A DNA stretch of 64,000 nt from Alnus glutinosa (Eukaryota > Streptophyta > Magnoliopsida > Fagales > Betulaceae), in NCBI RefSeq assembly GCF_958979055.1, contig NC_084897.1, positions 26,558,128 through 26,622,127 on the forward strand, in the 5' to 3' direction. This document shows, one piece after another, positions 63,154 to 64,000 of this stretch (positions are counted from its first letter, which is position 1; each line of letters begins with the position of its first letter). The notes under the pieces were generated by a model. That model did not search any database, was not told where the DNA came from, and saw only the letters and a program-made list of their open reading frames with translations. A program made the position numbers and the translations under genes.

Positions 63154-63255
63154 ATTACCCTACATCAATCTTACACCAAAATACATTGGGTGTGGGACTC
63201 ATGCATATGGGTCCCACACCCAATGTATTTTGGTGTAAGATTGATGTAAGGTAAT
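63154..63255. repeat. Near-perfect 45-bp-arm hairpin (MITE-like)
   Basis: Arms 63154-63198 and 63211-63255 are complementary with a single mismatch (at the CCCTAC/GTAAGG position), with a 12-bp loop. No obvious open frame. A small, young foldback element is the simplest reading. Confidence 0.8.
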
Positions 63256-64000
63256 GTAATGTAAGATTCATAAGATATCATATACACGATATCTTCTTGT
63301 TGCTTGTGCGTCTGTCCATATAGACTTGGCTGGGTTTACTCGCTCCACAAGACTCGTTTGAAATGGGCTCGTTGGGGCTAGCTAGCTAACTTCAGGCCAA
63401 AAATGCCAATTTCCTATGCATGGGTTATTATTTGGTGCACCACAAGAGATTTCTAATTAATAGTTCCATAGCAAAACTTAATTATGTTTGTTTCAATGTA
63501 AGATGTTTTATAAAAAATATTTTTCCTATTTTTGGTAGACCGAAAATGGTGGTCAAACCATAAAAACATTATCTTAATTCCCGTATGATAATCTACTGTT
63601 TTTAATACCGTTCTCTAATCCCCGTAAAATGAGGAACTTGCACTTGACACGCAATAAAATAATTGACAATTTTTTTTTGCAACTTATAAACTCATACAAA
63701 TCTATTACAAAATTTATAAATTAAACTCAAATTAATAGATTTAATTAAATCAATCGAATTATAGCCGGAGAAGACCAAACCCAACCCATAAACATAAAAC
63801 CGTTTAGCCTGTATACCTTTTTCTTTTTTGTTTTTGGTTTTTTTTTTGGGAGGCATTTTCCTCACTGACCATATGTCTCGGGAGGATTCCCTCCCCTATT
63901 ACTGGGTCACCACCCCATAAGCACATTCCACGTACGTAAACCACGCTCTTCGGGTGCGTGGCGCAGGCAAAGTCGTCCGCCTCTATTTGCTGTCTTTGAA

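Larger units (their letters stand above)
61270..64000. other. Gene-free right end of the window
   Basis: Contains a dispersed-repeat-like block at about 62040-62640 and the hairpin at 63154-63255. No exon of a recognisable gene on either strand. Confidence 0.5.

Overview
The window is a stretch of a dicot plant nuclear chromosome. The evidence is spliced genes with GT-AG introns in an AT-rich background, plant-specific families (chloroplast-targeted phosphoserine aminotransferase, EAR-motif C2H2 zinc finger, B2-type cyclin with MSA promoter boxes), TTTAGGG-type telomere motifs and plant transposon families. Intron and transposon content suits a woody eudicot; I cannot name the species. Exon boundaries were placed by eye from splice sites and protein continuity. 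No database was searched.

From left to right: (1) the 3' half of a Golgi coiled-coil protein of the golgin GC3/GC4 type (+, 217-3161); (2) an intronless plastid phosphoserine aminotransferase of serine biosynthesis (-, 4933-6210); (3) a 10-exon B2-type mitotic cyclin (-, 7532-10245) with three M-phase activator cores upstream; (4) a 14-exon CCA-adding/poly(A)-polymerase-family gene (-, 13795-21734), one intron of which carries a LINE-like insertion; (5) a 5-kb gene-free interval with two copies of a ~0.95-kb non-coding retroposon, each with perfect target-site duplications; (6) an 8-exon ubiquilin/DSK2 gene (+, 26877-32042); (7) a 12-coding-exon WDR55 gene (-, 33333-37275) with a 5' UTR intron.

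From 38123 to about 56400 the window is transposon-rich. It holds a complete Copia element with identical 347-bp LTRs but broken coding sequence. Next is a Ty3/gypsy-like gag fragment split by a 5.78-kb CACTA-type element, which has no recognisable transposase and is filled with telomere-like repeats in opposite orientations on its two sides. After that comes a mosaic of F-box pseudogene fragments and pieces of a second ubiquilin locus, itself interrupted by a decayed Copia element.

The right end has a two-exon C2H2 repressor-type zinc finger gene (+, 58360-59087), two 5'-truncated LINEs in opposite orientation with target duplications, and a quiet tail with a near-perfect hairpin at 63154-63255. 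The genes are independent housekeeping or regulatory loci and show no clustering by pathway. The strongest candidate for something undescribed is the CACTA-type element carrying telomere-like DNA at 45528-51307; the retroposon pair at 23236-24171 and 24664-25627 is next.
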